Counted from the first letter of the stretch, positions 10,001 through 16,258 are shown. The stretch is 24,215 bases of DNA from an uncultured Lachnospiraceae bacterium (GCA_937877165.1 CALEFO010000170.1:1-24215); one strand, 5' to 3'. Numbers and translations are program-made. Notes: generated by a model not told the origin, from the letters alone.

Positions 10001-11085
10001 ACCGTGATCTTAATATCCTCTCCCGGAATAAACTGCGCGCTCCCGCCGTTTTCTCCGGAAGCCGCGCCAGCAAAAAGGTCGGCAAAATGACCATCTTCCC
10101 GGACAATGCTGTCCAGAACAATGGCATAGTATTTTGCCTTCACCGATTCTGTTTTCTGCACTCCGCCTTCGTCCGCAGAGCGTCCCGGAACGATCACAGA
10201 AAACTCTTTTGCACTGTCACACGCCAGTACGGACCTGCTGAAGGAATCTGTTCCGCTGCCAACCTTTGCCGGATCCACGGTTTTCTCCACCGCAGCCTTA
10301 CTGGTTTCGCCCTCAAAGGTGAGCTTCAGCTGCGTCTGAAAGGTCCCGGCACCGCCCTGTGCAGAGACATGACGGTGATAGTTCTTATCCACGACATACA
10401 GAACCAGAGATTCCGCATTGCGCACGGCAACCGAAGGTGCATAGAGATCCCCGGAATTCTTCAGCTCGCCCAGTGCGCCGCCGTAATAACCGATGATCGT
10501 GCGCTTGCCATTCTCATCCTTGTAGTCTCTTCTTGCATTCGCATCCGTGCGGCTGACGTTTGCTGCATCCTCTGCCGTGATTGCATGGTCTGCGTCCGTA
10601 TAAAAAACGCCGTACACGGTTCCGCTCACCGCGTCATATTCGACATAGAAATGATGCCCGCGAAGCGTCTCATCGATGGAGCCCTCCGGGAGAATCAGCG
10701 ACACGGCACCCTTCTGCACGGCTTCAACACTTTCTGTCGTGAAGGAATAGAATTTGCGGCTGGACGCATCCTTGTCCGTGCTCTTATCATAGCCGGTCGG
10801 CCCGTTCTGCAGCCAGGTTCCGCGTGCGGCTTCGGCTTCCGATGCCGCTCCGCTCGTTTTCTTCAGGAACGCATCCCACTGGCCGTTTGCCTCGGCCGCC
10901 GTCAGATGATTCTGCGCCGCAATGAAGATTTCCTGTGCGGTTTCGTCCATCTCCATGCGTTTTAAGTTTCGCTGGTGGGCGATCACCGCCACAAAGCCAA
11001 ACCCGCACAGGATCACGATGATTGCCACCGTGATCAGCATCTCCGCCATCGTAAATCCATTATCGTTCCTGTGATATCTTCTCAT
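1012..11085 (-). CDS. Giant type IV pilin-adhesin fusion (3357 aa) with GLUG repeats and tandem modules
   Basis: The leader MRRYHRNDNG is followed by FTMAE and a hydrophobic helix, a canonical class III prepilin site with cleavage after Gly10 and Glu at +5; ATG 11085 has GGAG 7 nt upstream. Residues about 35-560 are an unrecognised, mostly beta-type segment. Residues about 730-1380 hold roughly 15 glycine motifs of the GG(L/I/F)(I/V)G type, as in GLUG-motif adhesins (PF07581), probably forming a beta-helix. Two homologous modules follow (about 1485-2145 and 2146-2966), each with GDW, LIYYE/LLYYE, FFADTV and RSxRQLQ landmarks and then GFxG/ENC repeats. Residues about 2988-3190 resemble an InlB B-type repeat (KGWKLLGW ... 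MTLAAVWV), and the tail is rich in Thr, Ser, Gly and Asp. There is no LPXTG motif or C-terminal anchor. It is last in the pilus locus with its own promoter. Processing by PilD and display on a pilus are inferred; binding target unknown. Confidence 0.9.
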   Translation of the reverse strand: MRRYHRNDNGFTMAEMLITVAIIVILCGFGFVAVIAHQRNLKRMEMDETAQEIFIAAQNHLTAAEANGQWDAFLKKTSGAASEAEAARGTWLQNGPTGYDKSTDKDASSRKFYSFTTESVEAVQKGAVSLILPEGSIDETLRGHHFYVEYDAVSGTVYGVFYTDADHAITAEDAANVSRTDANARRDYKDENGKRTIIGYYGGALGELKNSGDLYAPSVAVRNAESLVLYVVDKNYHRHVSAQGGAGTFQTQLKLTFEGETSKAAVEKTVDPAKVGSGTDSFSRSVLACDSAKEFSVIVPGRSADEGGVQKTESVKAKYYAIVLDSIVREDGHFADLFAGAASGENGGSAQFIPGEDIKITVTLHSNNGGEDVSQTVTVNSLFNSVKQEKNALGWETGKVIVTVSNPRHLENLSTEVSGVDFTQIKSGTTIDTVSVVRNLFWDEDAAAGKVAKDQNENETVTAFLPAIASATGMTSPFGYCADGSTSIAKDEIQVYPYQAGTGVGNTGENADENSGNSNGDGAKAGGSENAAAEIAKGACYGITNTAIKTFEGNNHMLAAFRFEGKQESALINRAAAVIKVSDLVIADSTSCVTGDIQTGSDHVTGAEVPTAALLIAKANSGYADNGSASVENVHIVWYPDGANGNGITTGNSKVEISPAATRTMVHSENGIASLLIGSIDADHKLPDEEGKTSQQGDLTRKFIIKNVTIQAGDFETKKTADIGVEGNIAAGMIGEIKSGTVMIGDSNDQTESWKTNIKLNGALTLNAVKGDGSAAGGLIGKVADTASAQDDALTLQKVYLEADTLTMNGRKDKNNSILGGLIGSVEGGKSVSLENADLIAKAVNGGIDEKDQNLNTGTIGGIIGSVTAGMNTTLKNIRFISAESRLGGKQTSGGVIGSLAFGEVSLESVNVLATNKNETPESEGHGQSAAKTFRDVTVAASDQASFAIKADHTASDSAAGGLIGSVAGQVSKLSITKSSVKTVSANTNADVNLTVAGTNIGGLIGACGATAVTIGGDAADEVILTVQGDFTLGQSGQTAGNAGGLIGRIGQNSSTGNNIAATVQNVPLTARTMHAYAAGDNNGNGTVGGFVGYVAAGSSNVTLSNCNLSANSIDLGERSGSNKKNKVKAAGGAVGKISVGTVSLDNLTVLTPKADQDAGEGADNHYIRVIADQGMAGGLVGVAENGTAQLIISHSAVSGSGTNDQIEAGGSTGGLVGDSKTGQMSITDSMASMYVQTDGITNVSDSSTGAGGLVGSASGTVTIQNSYSGGRTTGGKYADSSSGQGRYNVYLQKGAGAGGILGTYTGNSLTIQNAYSTSSVAVKKGSATSTSAADAGGLVGHVDQLNATNTYCIGRVYAVGEKEATQATPHYGAYAGKLGSITGSNNCYLDALKGAAYSAVGTLGDTVDTEAMKNSLTGKLSSADYYDNESPLRKEVPSNQKTYCFDSNLQSIAYPLKTVTSAPVRTLYDPNTGDKVTGESADGNQYAQIGDWEVPEKQSLDGAYGLIYYERIQGDDTFYYHGYMLASGDSAQDATYTEVSNDGTSDPFVHDKGKYVTEDGYLLLVRNDIADAEKELHFGFGNIEEGIKGAGHDFAKIANVNKYNLDKNLCNSLKDYCAYYVAFDPSNTENSYYYNPSNTDKFGAVLAIWDIPVWSTEKQPKAAFTYLPFFADTVQSADSGNLKSVAKASKGSGKAQAIIRSARQLQLLAKCENNNKTAYLNNDKQMIVEQQLDISFSADVQFSNPLQIDGVDAHQSPTFEKISYKSEFRSAKCGIKQDSYYELIGYRGPFAKQVQGIISNLQIKDMRALHFIESIQGKEARVQNVMIDDASLGDKNMPSQHGGFADTMDGGIIENCHINNAIIYGDGFIHQAGKTENIGTIENCSIVNAKISENGFIGINSVDIDECGLYSNKDLYEKEKPSNYSVENADNGEYDYLAIGQNTASQDDVSGFIGQQENSNISRCFVTGTVYGYNVSGFIDNFVSGKVDQCYSNVLINAHHDAFGFCRLINGNSGNTSLTKSHALGQIMALNNSYGCVGSVQNPVDIQECYTAFWRVEAKSWYPFYDPSSNKQKIQNDFYLTDSALFVENGELIDYSNQVRGLTYQQLCSLHIDGLNDRADTTTAYYQYIPNDTEHQTYPYPMPSEMTAYGDWSHADPDSYTLLYYEKVDGKYYFHGYTTENGENYTELKTSGANLENGLLVTTGKTVDEDGYLLIAGTNSSWSSFGRADNSGAVSSPVNNANTQILTQVSSDSELVQALGNLQGLTKKDTDKIYIFQPDQYLNYEDTAKNFASWQTLTQESEGVGIAIYSTKGMTPMAKFSFQPFFADTVKAPNVTSQGTSNTSEITFVSTRDGGQEHDYRIRSLRQLQALSDWDAGIWNKKTVADFNNLRSNFDKDNTKRCSYLSTSNENYAGGLKVRQDLDINVNGANINFDRLDGTYAGRTYSDRSVMLQNLKYDFADVVAPGGEVGSLVIDQANLQGTSSTKAKDGDIAHGGQREFVEYNYGTIQNITVQNSELGSAGLVYQNGDVPENVLTEVREEPRQGSTRRDMEPYIQGKGRACQYTTEITYQRSSNMHAGTITNCSVVNSSIKGAGFLWKNAGGNVTNSRVEGCKSITNDGFVAKNQAVFIQAPQWKKTYEYWYNRWNWTDRNTEQVSEETITNCKWPVEETSSDKITVAVDAIIENCQVIDCTVKGNGFVGENTVNTDGSVGTSSNNSSGAKATISNCQVYGTTNYSDMKIGSSSGTSGVNEAAGFVGSNGKGAEITDCSVTGQVNGLKDVAGFALTNAGTITGSYANTKITCGGQQGTTISGFVGTNTGTIDRSHSLGEESYQKSGAGDDNRAAGFVVNNQQAEGSDDSTVIKNSYAAIWKLTNLDGINYAPFGSIGSDADAGSYENCYAMRLSENDGYQGTYSAAGAPEGITYVSGEELKGKCGSDLGSAVEDGKTTAYQAELKNEKYPFPCGSAITNYGDWKLTDGAMPAARTITLDAGGKAVFSEDLVRSLSTEASVMSVSAEDTDAVSGDSNSSDVAGEASISEEERHKVQVELGEEEETLDLSELVPERKGWKLLGWLITSPSDLSASEKKTTVSDIVTKINKISDGDAETEESDADSASDNLQKEETPGTDSSENAAEGSGETKDGQTEPNQTKTSGSSKAVYELETGTKSYHYAPDAVITVTEDMTLAAVWVPDDDTIAKAKDGTLRMDENGNVLDDDTDAASTGASGNSSGTGKSDQAGTMLTEDNTQTAGTAKTDNTAQTSGTAQTGNAAGTEDSAADGTTKSDPVDQGNTESSGTGETQDGAGTDQTSGNAGTGPAESGETGHGTSSQDAGSSEASTEAATYSTEDAEPVKDPGI

Positions 11086-11138
11086 CTGACGCTCCGTGAG
11101 GTTGTAATCCGGCTCTTCTCTCCCAAATCAAGCCAAAA

Positions 11139-11167
11139 TTTATAACTTAAATCCAATGTTCTGTCTA
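11139..11167 (-). promoter_or_regulatory. Sigma-A-type promoter for the giant pilin gene
   Basis: On the minus strand, TAGACA (-35, at 11162-11167) and TATAAA (-10, at 11139-11144) are separated by exactly 17 bp; each matches the consensus hexamer at 5 of 6 positions. Transcription would start near 11132, giving a leader of about 45 nt before the ATG at 11085. It lies in the 179-bp gap after the preceding minor pilin gene, so the giant gene could be expressed separately from the assembly genes. Confidence 0.65.
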
Positions 11168-11264
11168 TGTGAAGCAGAATATCTGCTGACCAGCCTTGAA
11201 ATAGAATCCGTCCCGATTTTATTCCGCATAATTTTCCGGAACTCCATCCGACTTATTCGATACG

Positions 11265-11906
11265 CTATTGTACGTATTTCAGTTTGTTGTGCACGCAGAC
11301 CGTTGCCTCCTCGACAATCTGGCCCTCTTTTTTGCTGTTTTTGATCTGGATCTTTAACGTAAAATAGCCGCCGTCCCCTTTCGACTGCGGCTTTGTCACA
11401 GAAAGTGACTCAATATAGGCATACAGACCCCGCGTCTGTACTTTGTCCGGCAAAAGAGGAATCTTTCCTCCCTCGTTTCCTTTCGGAAAAATCTGTATTC
11501 CACTCTGTGCCGTATCGGAAGCTCCACCGGTTCCCGAATAGGCTCCGTTCTGATACTGCATCTGATATCCCCGGTCCCCGGCATAGAAAAAGGCATTCTC
11601 TCCAACCGGACTTCCGTTCTGGATCAGAGTTACCGTCTGCTGGCTGCCCCCTGAAGTCTGCACGGCATCGCAGGAGGTCACCGAGGACAAATCCTCCGTG
11701 ACCGCGCTGACGGTCGTTGCCAGGAGCGTCTGCGCATCCGCCCGGAGACTGATTCTCTGATAGACATTCCGTGCGGCAACAATGCCGCCCGCCATTGCCA
11801 TCGTGACAAGTCCGATCAGGACCACCGTCATCAGAGTCTCTGACAGGGTGAAACCGTCCGTATTATGAAGTTTGTTCCGCGTCCTGCGGATCAGCCCCTT
11901 GTTCAT
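11265..11906 (-). CDS. Type IV minor pilin / pseudopilin with canonical prepilin signal
   Basis: This is a 213-residue prepilin. An 18-residue basic leader ends in HNTDG and is followed by FTLSE and a hydrophobic segment (TLMTVVLIGLVTMAMAGG), so cleavage by the prepilin peptidase after Gly18 and the conserved Glu at +5 are both present. The remainder is a soluble beta-rich head of the size expected for a GspJ/PilW-like minor pilin; I cannot assign the subclass. A longer GTG start at 11936 is possible, but ATG 11906 has GGGAG 9 nt upstream and gives a normal leader length. It is separated by 121 bp from the preceding small pilin gene and by 179 bp (with a promoter) from the giant pilin gene. 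Such minor pilins normally form the priming complex at the pilus tip, which fits its place beside a presumed tip adhesin. Confidence 0.85.
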   Translation of the reverse strand: MNKGLIRRTRNKLHNTDGFTLSETLMTVVLIGLVTMAMAGGIVAARNVYQRISLRADAQTLLATTVSAVTEDLSSVTSCDAVQTSGGSQQTVTLIQNGSPVGENAFFYAGDRGYQMQYQNGAYSGTGGASDTAQSGIQIFPKGNEGGKIPLLPDKVQTRGLYAYIESLSVTKPQSKGDGGYFTLKIQIKNSKKEGQIVEEATVCVHNKLKYVQ

Positions 11907-12027
11907 ACCATCCTGCTCCCGAAATTTCCTCTGCACTGCCGTTCTTATTATTTATAAAATCAGCAAAACGCATTTATCCGATGAATGACCGGCTCCGTTT
12001 GCATTCTCATTTCTGCAATCAGCATGT

Positions 12028-12411
12028 TTATTTCTGCTTACAATACTTTACCGTTTCAATTTCACCGTTTTTATTCTTGATAATCGTCATCGTGACCGCT
12101 TCCTGACTTGTTGGCTTCATACTGTCGCCTTCCTTCCAAAGGCTGACATATCCCGTCTCTGCTGCGCTCGTATAGCTGTCTGTATCACCAGAAGCATTTT
12201 TCTCTACAGCGCTTCCATTGGATTCGATGAAATTTCTCTGATCCAGGTAAGACGCATATGCCTCTTCCGATCTGGTTACAATCCGGGTTGCCGCAGAGGT
12301 CATAGTGGCCAGCATCAGGGCAGCCAGTGCAACGATCAGCATCGCCGCAAGTGCTTCTCCGATGGATTCCCCTCGTTCGGAGTGAATTTTCTTCTTCAGA
12401 TTCATGTTCAT
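12028..12411 (-). CDS. Small type IV pilin-like protein (+1 Glu prepilin)
   Basis: This 127-residue protein has the leader MNMNLKKKIHSERG followed by ESIGE and a long hydrophobic helix (ALAAMLIVALAALMLATM). This is a prepilin-type signal in which +1 is Glu rather than Phe/Met while Glu at +5 is kept. The C-terminal part is short, so the folded head is small. The start codon overlaps the stop of the PilX-like gene by the 4-bp ATGA, indicating translational coupling; a GGAG lies 8 nt upstream. A GspI/PilV-like minor pilin is the closest role by size and position, but sequence alone does not decide this. Confidence 0.75.
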   Translation of the reverse strand: MNMNLKKKIHSERGESIGEALAAMLIVALAALMLATMTSAATRIVTRSEEAYASYLDQRNFIESNGSAVEKNASGDTDSYTSAAETGYVSLWKEGDSMKPTSQEAVTMTIIKNKNGEIETVKYCKQK

Positions 12412-13304
12412 TTGGAAGGCTCCTGCTCTTCTCCTGCATCAAGCCACTGAATCTCACAATGAATGATGCGCTTGTTCTGCGTCGTTTCAATCCCATCACT
12501 GCCCGCTTCCGGCTTTACCGACTCGTAATCCATGGAAATCGCAGGATACAGAACAAAGCTGTCGGTCATTGTATAAGCGGACTGCCATCCTGATTTTCCA
12601 GTCTCCGAAGAAACATCCGCCGAAAGCTCAACCAAAATGGAGAAATCCGGGCGCATGGTAAACGCAGCGTTTACTGCCGGGCTCTTTGCCACAGGCTGAC
12701 CGCTTCTATTCTCCAATGTCAAGGTTGCCTTTCTTTTCGGATAGTCAGCCTTTTGTATGCTCGCTGAGTTTCCGGAGGGCACCCATGCAGAGGTTGTCTG
12801 TGTATCGGTTCTCTCGTTCTGGCTGACAGAATTGTCTGCGCCCAAGGCCGCACTCTGTGTGGTAGTCTGAGCATCTTCTTTGGGCCATGAGTTCTGGATT
12901 TCTCTATTCTCCCAATACATCTGATAAAGCTCCTCTGCCATGGACAGCTTCACTTCCCGAAAATCCTTCAGGTTGTTCTTCCCCTCTCCGCCTTCCGGAG
13001 TAAATCCTCTTTGATAAGCATCGGTCCCTGTGCCGCTCAGAATATCGTTCTCGTTCACGTACCAGGTTGTCTTATCCTCCGGGTCCGACAGCATGGTATC
13101 TTCAATCAGGCCTCTCGCCGATTCCAGGGCGTAGCGCTGATTGTCCGCAGAGGTGATACCGCTCATCCGGCCTGCCGAGCTCATCGCCGCCGCGATGATG
13201 ATGGATCCGACAACGGCACACACAATGAAGAAGAGCAGAGCCGCCGCAAGGGATGCTCCGCTTTCCGATTGGATCTTCTGTTTGCACTGCTTTCTGATCT
13301 TCAT
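12408..13304 (-). CDS. PilX/GspK-like minor pilin
   Basis: This is a 298-residue membrane protein with a basic leader ending QSESG, then ASLAAALLFFIVCAVVGSIII as the hydrophobic helix. The residue at +5 is Ala, not Glu. Loss of Glu5 is known for the GspK/XcpX-type minor pseudopilin that caps the filament tip, and the large head domain (about 240 residues) also fits that class; the stretch NQRYALESARGLIED just after the helix is PilX/GspK-like. It is 48 bp after pilO with AGGA about 10 nt before the ATG, and its stop overlaps the next gene by ATGA. I infer it is the tip-capping minor pilin of this pilus; the exact family needs a profile search. Confidence 0.7.
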   Translation of the reverse strand: MKIRKQCKQKIQSESGASLAAALLFFIVCAVVGSIIIAAAMSSAGRMSGITSADNQRYALESARGLIEDTMLSDPEDKTTWYVNENDILSGTGTDAYQRGFTPEGGEGKNNLKDFREVKLSMAEELYQMYWENREIQNSWPKEDAQTTTQSAALGADNSVSQNERTDTQTTSAWVPSGNSASIQKADYPKRKATLTLENRSGQPVAKSPAVNAAFTMRPDFSILVELSADVSSETGKSGWQSAYTMTDSFVLYPAISMDYESVKPEAGSDGIETTQNKRIIHCEIQWLDAGEEQEPSK

Positions 13305-13352
13305 AGCTGCCGTTCCTGGTCTGTTCCTGCTGCCGGATCACGCCGGTTCTGA

Positions 13353-13958
13353 CTAATTCCCGTTGTCCGCATCCTGGAAATCAATGCCGTCCGTGGATGC
13401 TGCGTTGTACAGGGTCTCGTAGAAGGTGACCGTCAGACTAACCTGCACCGGTCCGCTGCTCAGATTGGCGTCCTGCCCGTTTCCGCTGTTCCCTGTCGGC
13501 GAGATGGTGATGTCGCGGATCAGGCACCGGTATTCACAGTGGTACAGGGCGGTCAGCATTTCCTTTGCCTTAGCGTAGCTTGCTGCGGTAAAATTCGCCG
13601 AGATATTCCGGCGGACCGTGTTGTCGCCATCCACCGCTGTGGGTGTTTCGAAGTTAAAATCGAAGGTATCCGCATCCGCGAAGATATTGTTGAGGGCGAT
13701 AATTTCCTGCTTCTGGTTGTTGTAGGTCGCGACAATGCCGTCCGCCGCGTTTTTCCCGGAATCAATCTCCTCTTCCATTTGCTTCATGGAAGCAAGCCTT
13801 GCCTGATACGCGGTCAGCTCCGTCTCCAGAACGCTCGTATCGTAATCCGTTCTCGCCTGGATCACACCCTTGTAGACGAACTGGTAGTAGAACAGTCCGA
13901 TCAGCACCGCGGCAAGGATCAGCAGAATGATCTCTTCAGATTTCTTCAGGTTTCTCAT
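13353..13958 (-). CDS. pilO: Pilus assembly inner-membrane protein PilO
   Basis: This 201-residue protein has a short cytoplasmic N-terminus, one membrane segment (about residues 9-27), a coiled-coil stretch (about 40-65) and a C-terminal alpha/beta domain, the standard PilO layout and size. Family members form a heterodimer with PilN that links the PilM actin-like protein in the cytoplasm to the pilus. The start ATG overlaps the pilN stop by 4 bp (ATGA) and has AGGAGG 6 nt upstream inside pilN. Identification rests mainly on topology and on its position directly after pilM and pilN, since PilO sequences are poorly conserved. Confidence 0.85.
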   Translation of the reverse strand: MRNLKKSEEIILLILAAVLIGLFYYQFVYKGVIQARTDYDTSVLETELTAYQARLASMKQMEEEIDSGKNAADGIVATYNNQKQEIIALNNIFADADTFDFNFETPTAVDGDNTVRRNISANFTAASYAKAKEMLTALYHCEYRCLIRDITISPTGNSGNGQDANLSSGPVQVSLTVTFYETLYNAASTDGIDFQDADNGN

Positions 13959-14698
13959 TCTGCACCTCCTTCAACATCGGTCTGCGCAAGGTCCGATGCG
14001 GTTCCCTGTGCGACATTGTCCATCGCCTCCGCGAGCGGATTGGACACGCCGCTGCTATCCTCTGCCTGTGCAGTATCCTCACCTGCAGGCGAGGTAAAAT
14101 AAATCGTCATCGTCGTGATGACGTTCTCCGGCTGCCCAGACTGCGCATCCGCATTCACATTCTGATCCTTCGTCGCTGCGTTGGAAACCGAGACATACAG
14201 AACGATATCGCTCTCCTCCAGATCCTGCACCACATCGGAAACACTGGAAAGCCGTGCCGAATTGATCGTCAGCGTTGCCACGTTCCCGGACAAACTGATA
14301 TTCTGAAGAGCCCCCACATTAAGGAGCTTCTTCTCGATCAGATCCAGCATGTCCATGCGGTCCTGAAGAGAAGCCTCGTCCGCATTAAGATACCCGTTGC
14401 CGTAGTGGGAATACTCCACGCGGACATCCTCGTAGGAGGCCGCTGCCTCCTCCACCTGTGCCACCTGCTGCTCCATCTGGTGATAATTGCTCTCCAGTCT
14501 GCTGATCTCATCGAGCTTCGCCTGCACACAGAACTTGCTGAACAAGGCTACGCCCACCATGAATACAGCGAAAATAGCAAGCTCCGCTGCATTCTTCCCG
14601 GCGTGCTTCTCCTCAATGAAAAGGTTGATGGAGGTCTTGACCGGAACCTTGGCTGCGGCTCCGGCCTTTCCCGTTTTCGTTTGCGTCTTCTTATCCAT
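13955..14698 (-). CDS. pilN: Pilus assembly protein PilN
   Basis: This 247-residue protein has an N-terminal basic tail and then SINLFIEE (residues 23-30), the conserved segment by which PilN docks into PilM. One membrane helix follows (about 38-58), then a coiled coil (about 60-90) and a ferredoxin-like C-terminal region ending with a Ser/Asp-rich tail. The role inferred from the family is to couple cytoplasmic PilM to PilO. The ATG at 14698 has AGGA 9 nt upstream. Unusually, 187 bp separate it from pilM, and this gap is filled by a hairpin-repeat array. The stop overlaps pilO by ATGA. Confidence 0.88.
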   Translation of the reverse strand: MDKKTQTKTGKAGAAAKVPVKTSINLFIEEKHAGKNAAELAIFAVFMVGVALFSKFCVQAKLDEISRLESNYHQMEQQVAQVEEAAASYEDVRVEYSHYGNGYLNADEASLQDRMDMLDLIEKKLLNVGALQNISLSGNVATLTINSARLSSVSDVVQDLEESDIVLYVSVSNAATKDQNVNADAQSGQPENVITTMTIYFTSPAGEDTAQAEDSSGVSNPLAEAMDNVAQGTASDLAQTDVEGGAE

Positions 14699-14713
14699 AG
14701 ATTATTCCTAATA

Positions 14714-14884
14714 GGAGAACATGCCATCCGGCATGTTCGGGTGTCATGAGGAGGAAGCGGCATCAGCCGATTCCGAGTGTCGCGAGGAGAAATCCGCGCA
14801 GGCGGTTTCTCCGATGCGGGAGCAAGACCGCTCTTTGGGTCTTGCTCGAAGCAGGAGAACATGCCATCAGGCATGTTCGAGTAT
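14714..14884. repeat. Hairpin mosaic array A-B-B-C-A between pilM and pilN
   Basis: This array contains five hairpins in a row. A1: GAACATGCC at 14717-14725 with its complement at 14730-14738 (9 bp, 4-nt loop). B1: GGAAGCGGC, atca loop, at 14752-14773, with one mismatch. B2: GGAGAAA, bulged T, CCGC at 14786-14797 with its complement at 14802-14812. C: GAGCAAGACC at 14820-14829 with its complement at 14838-14847 (10 bp). A2: identical stem to A1 at 14857-14865 and 14870-14878. Linkers of the form G(A/G)GTGTC(A/G)(T/C)GAGGA precede both B hairpins. Related units occur at 17921-17970, 21116-21224 and 21293-21336. The pilM stop codon (14886-14888) starts 2 bp beyond the array. Confidence 0.85.
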
Positions 14885-14885
14885 C

Positions 14886-16199
14886 CTACTCCAACACCGC
14901 CCCATACCCTTGCAGCATCATCAGCAGATTCTCCTGCTGCCCTTCGTCAGCATCCGGAATCAGCTCCGTCAGCGGGCGGACCGGAAGCTCCGTGACCGAC
15001 TGGATCCTGTCCAGAAGAAGCGGATTCGATTCGCGGCCATAGTAGTAAATCGTATCGATCGTGTTGCGCGGATTGTTGTAATTATAGAAGTTCATGACAC
15101 GCATGACCTCCGTTGCCAGTGCCTGCATCAGATCCGCAACATCTTCCAGCTCCAGAACACCATCCTGGTTGCGGTCGCACATCAGCTGCGCGATGTGGAC
15201 ATCCACGCCCTTTTCCTGTGCGATCAGCTCACAGATCTGCTTCTCGGTGGTTCCGAGGTTTCGTGTAATCTCATAGGCTCCACCCGAGAAGAAGTGAAGG
15301 CGCACACGGCTGTATTCCATGCCAAGGACCGCATAGTCCTTCTTCTGTCCTGTCTGCAGCTCTGTGCCGGCACCGGAACCGCCAGATGCAGTGTTCCCTC
15401 CGGAAACAGCTCCCGGAAAGGTTCCGCCGCCCGGAATCTGTCCTGCAGCACCTGCCGTCAGGTTCCCTGCATTCGTTCCCATGTCTGCTGCTTCTATGCT
15501 GCTTCCTGTCTGAAGGCCCTTGGCTTTTGCCTCCGCCGCGGCCCTTTGGGCAAGCTCCTCCACGGAGAGACCGTTCTTTTTCCGGTCTCTTGCGCGCTGC
15601 TTCTTCTCCCTGGCTGCGTTCCGGCTCTCTTCCTTCTTCTCGCCGTTCCTGCTCTTTTCTTCCTCGGCGAGACGCTTTTTGCGCGCCACAGGATCCTCCG
15701 GCGGGAGTACGATTTCCTGAATGGTCAGAACATCCGGAACCAGCTTGCACAGGCGAAGGCCCGCCCGCTTGCACATCTCCTTGTATTCCTCCACCTGCTG
15801 CTTCGACAGCGCCGCGATCAGAAGCTCCATTTCCTTCTCATCCACGGACAGCACCGAATAATCAAAAACATACTGGTCGGTGTCCTCCTGCAGGTAGTCA
15901 TGAAATTCATAGGGAAGATTGATCTGCAGCTGGGCCGCCGTCATCTTCGGCAGATGGACCCGGCGAATGTAATACGTCTCCGACGGCAGAACCACCGCCG
16001 TATCCTTCACACGGATTTTGTTCTTCCGGACCACCTCGCGCAGATAATCCGCAAGGGCGTGAAACGCCGCAATCCGCCCGCCGATGACCATATTGTCCGG
16101 CATAATTTCCAGATAGGTGTTGAGCACCCTTCTGTCCTTCATCACCACAATCTTCAGGAAGCGGTCCTCTACATCAATTCCCAGGTATTTTTTGCCCAT
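14886..16199 (-). CDS. pilM: Pilus assembly ATPase-fold protein PilM with a long internal insertion
   Basis: This is a 437-residue actin-like protein. It starts GKKYLGIDVEDRFLKIVVM, matching the phosphate-1 region of PilM/FtsA-type actin folds; the mid region SETYYIRRVHLPKM ... INLPYEF (residues 73-99) is typical of PilM, and the C-terminal half contains the remaining actin-like subdomains. PilM binds ATP and the N-terminal peptide of PilN on the cytoplasmic face. The usual length is about 350 residues; here residues about 171-286 are an extra segment, first highly charged (Lys/Glu/Arg), then Ala/Gly-rich with little predicted structure. The ATG at 16199 is the family start, with a distant GAGG. 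It is the first of the pilM-N-O set and may have its own promoter. Confidence 0.9.
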   Translation of the reverse strand: MGKKYLGIDVEDRFLKIVVMKDRRVLNTYLEIMPDNMVIGGRIAAFHALADYLREVVRKNKIRVKDTAVVLPSETYYIRRVHLPKMTAAQLQINLPYEFHDYLQEDTDQYVFDYSVLSVDEKEMELLIAALSKQQVEEYKEMCKRAGLRLCKLVPDVLTIQEIVLPPEDPVARKKRLAEEEKSRNGEKKEESRNAAREKKQRARDRKKNGLSVEELAQRAAAEAKAKGLQTGSSIEAADMGTNAGNLTAGAAGQIPGGGTFPGAVSGGNTASGGSGAGTELQTGQKKDYAVLGMEYSRVRLHFFSGGAYEITRNLGTTEKQICELIAQEKGVDVHIAQLMCDRNQDGVLELEDVADLMQALATEVMRVMNFYNYNNPRNTIDTIYYYGRESNPLLLDRIQSVTELPVRPLTELIPDADEGQQENLLMMLQGYGAVLE

Positions 16200-16258
16200 A
16201 AATAACGGAATCCTCAGATAACAGTCTCAGTTCATGAACGCAAACGATAATCTATTTT

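Noticed and set aside
8227..10965. A 912-codon plus-strand open frame antisense to the giant pilin gene
   Set aside because: It is a shadow of the repetitive, GC-biased coding strand. Its translation is rich in Cys, Arg, His and Ile with no domain, membrane pattern or ribosome binding site.
14714..14884. Reading the hairpin array as a CRISPR array
   Set aside because: There are no regular direct repeats separated by unique spacers of constant length, and no cas genes; the units are palindromic hairpins in mosaic order.
14721..16205. A 494-codon plus-strand open frame opposite pilM
   Set aside because: It starts inside the hairpin array and mirrors pilM. Its His/Arg/Leu-rich translation has no recognisable motif, while pilM on the other strand is clearly real.
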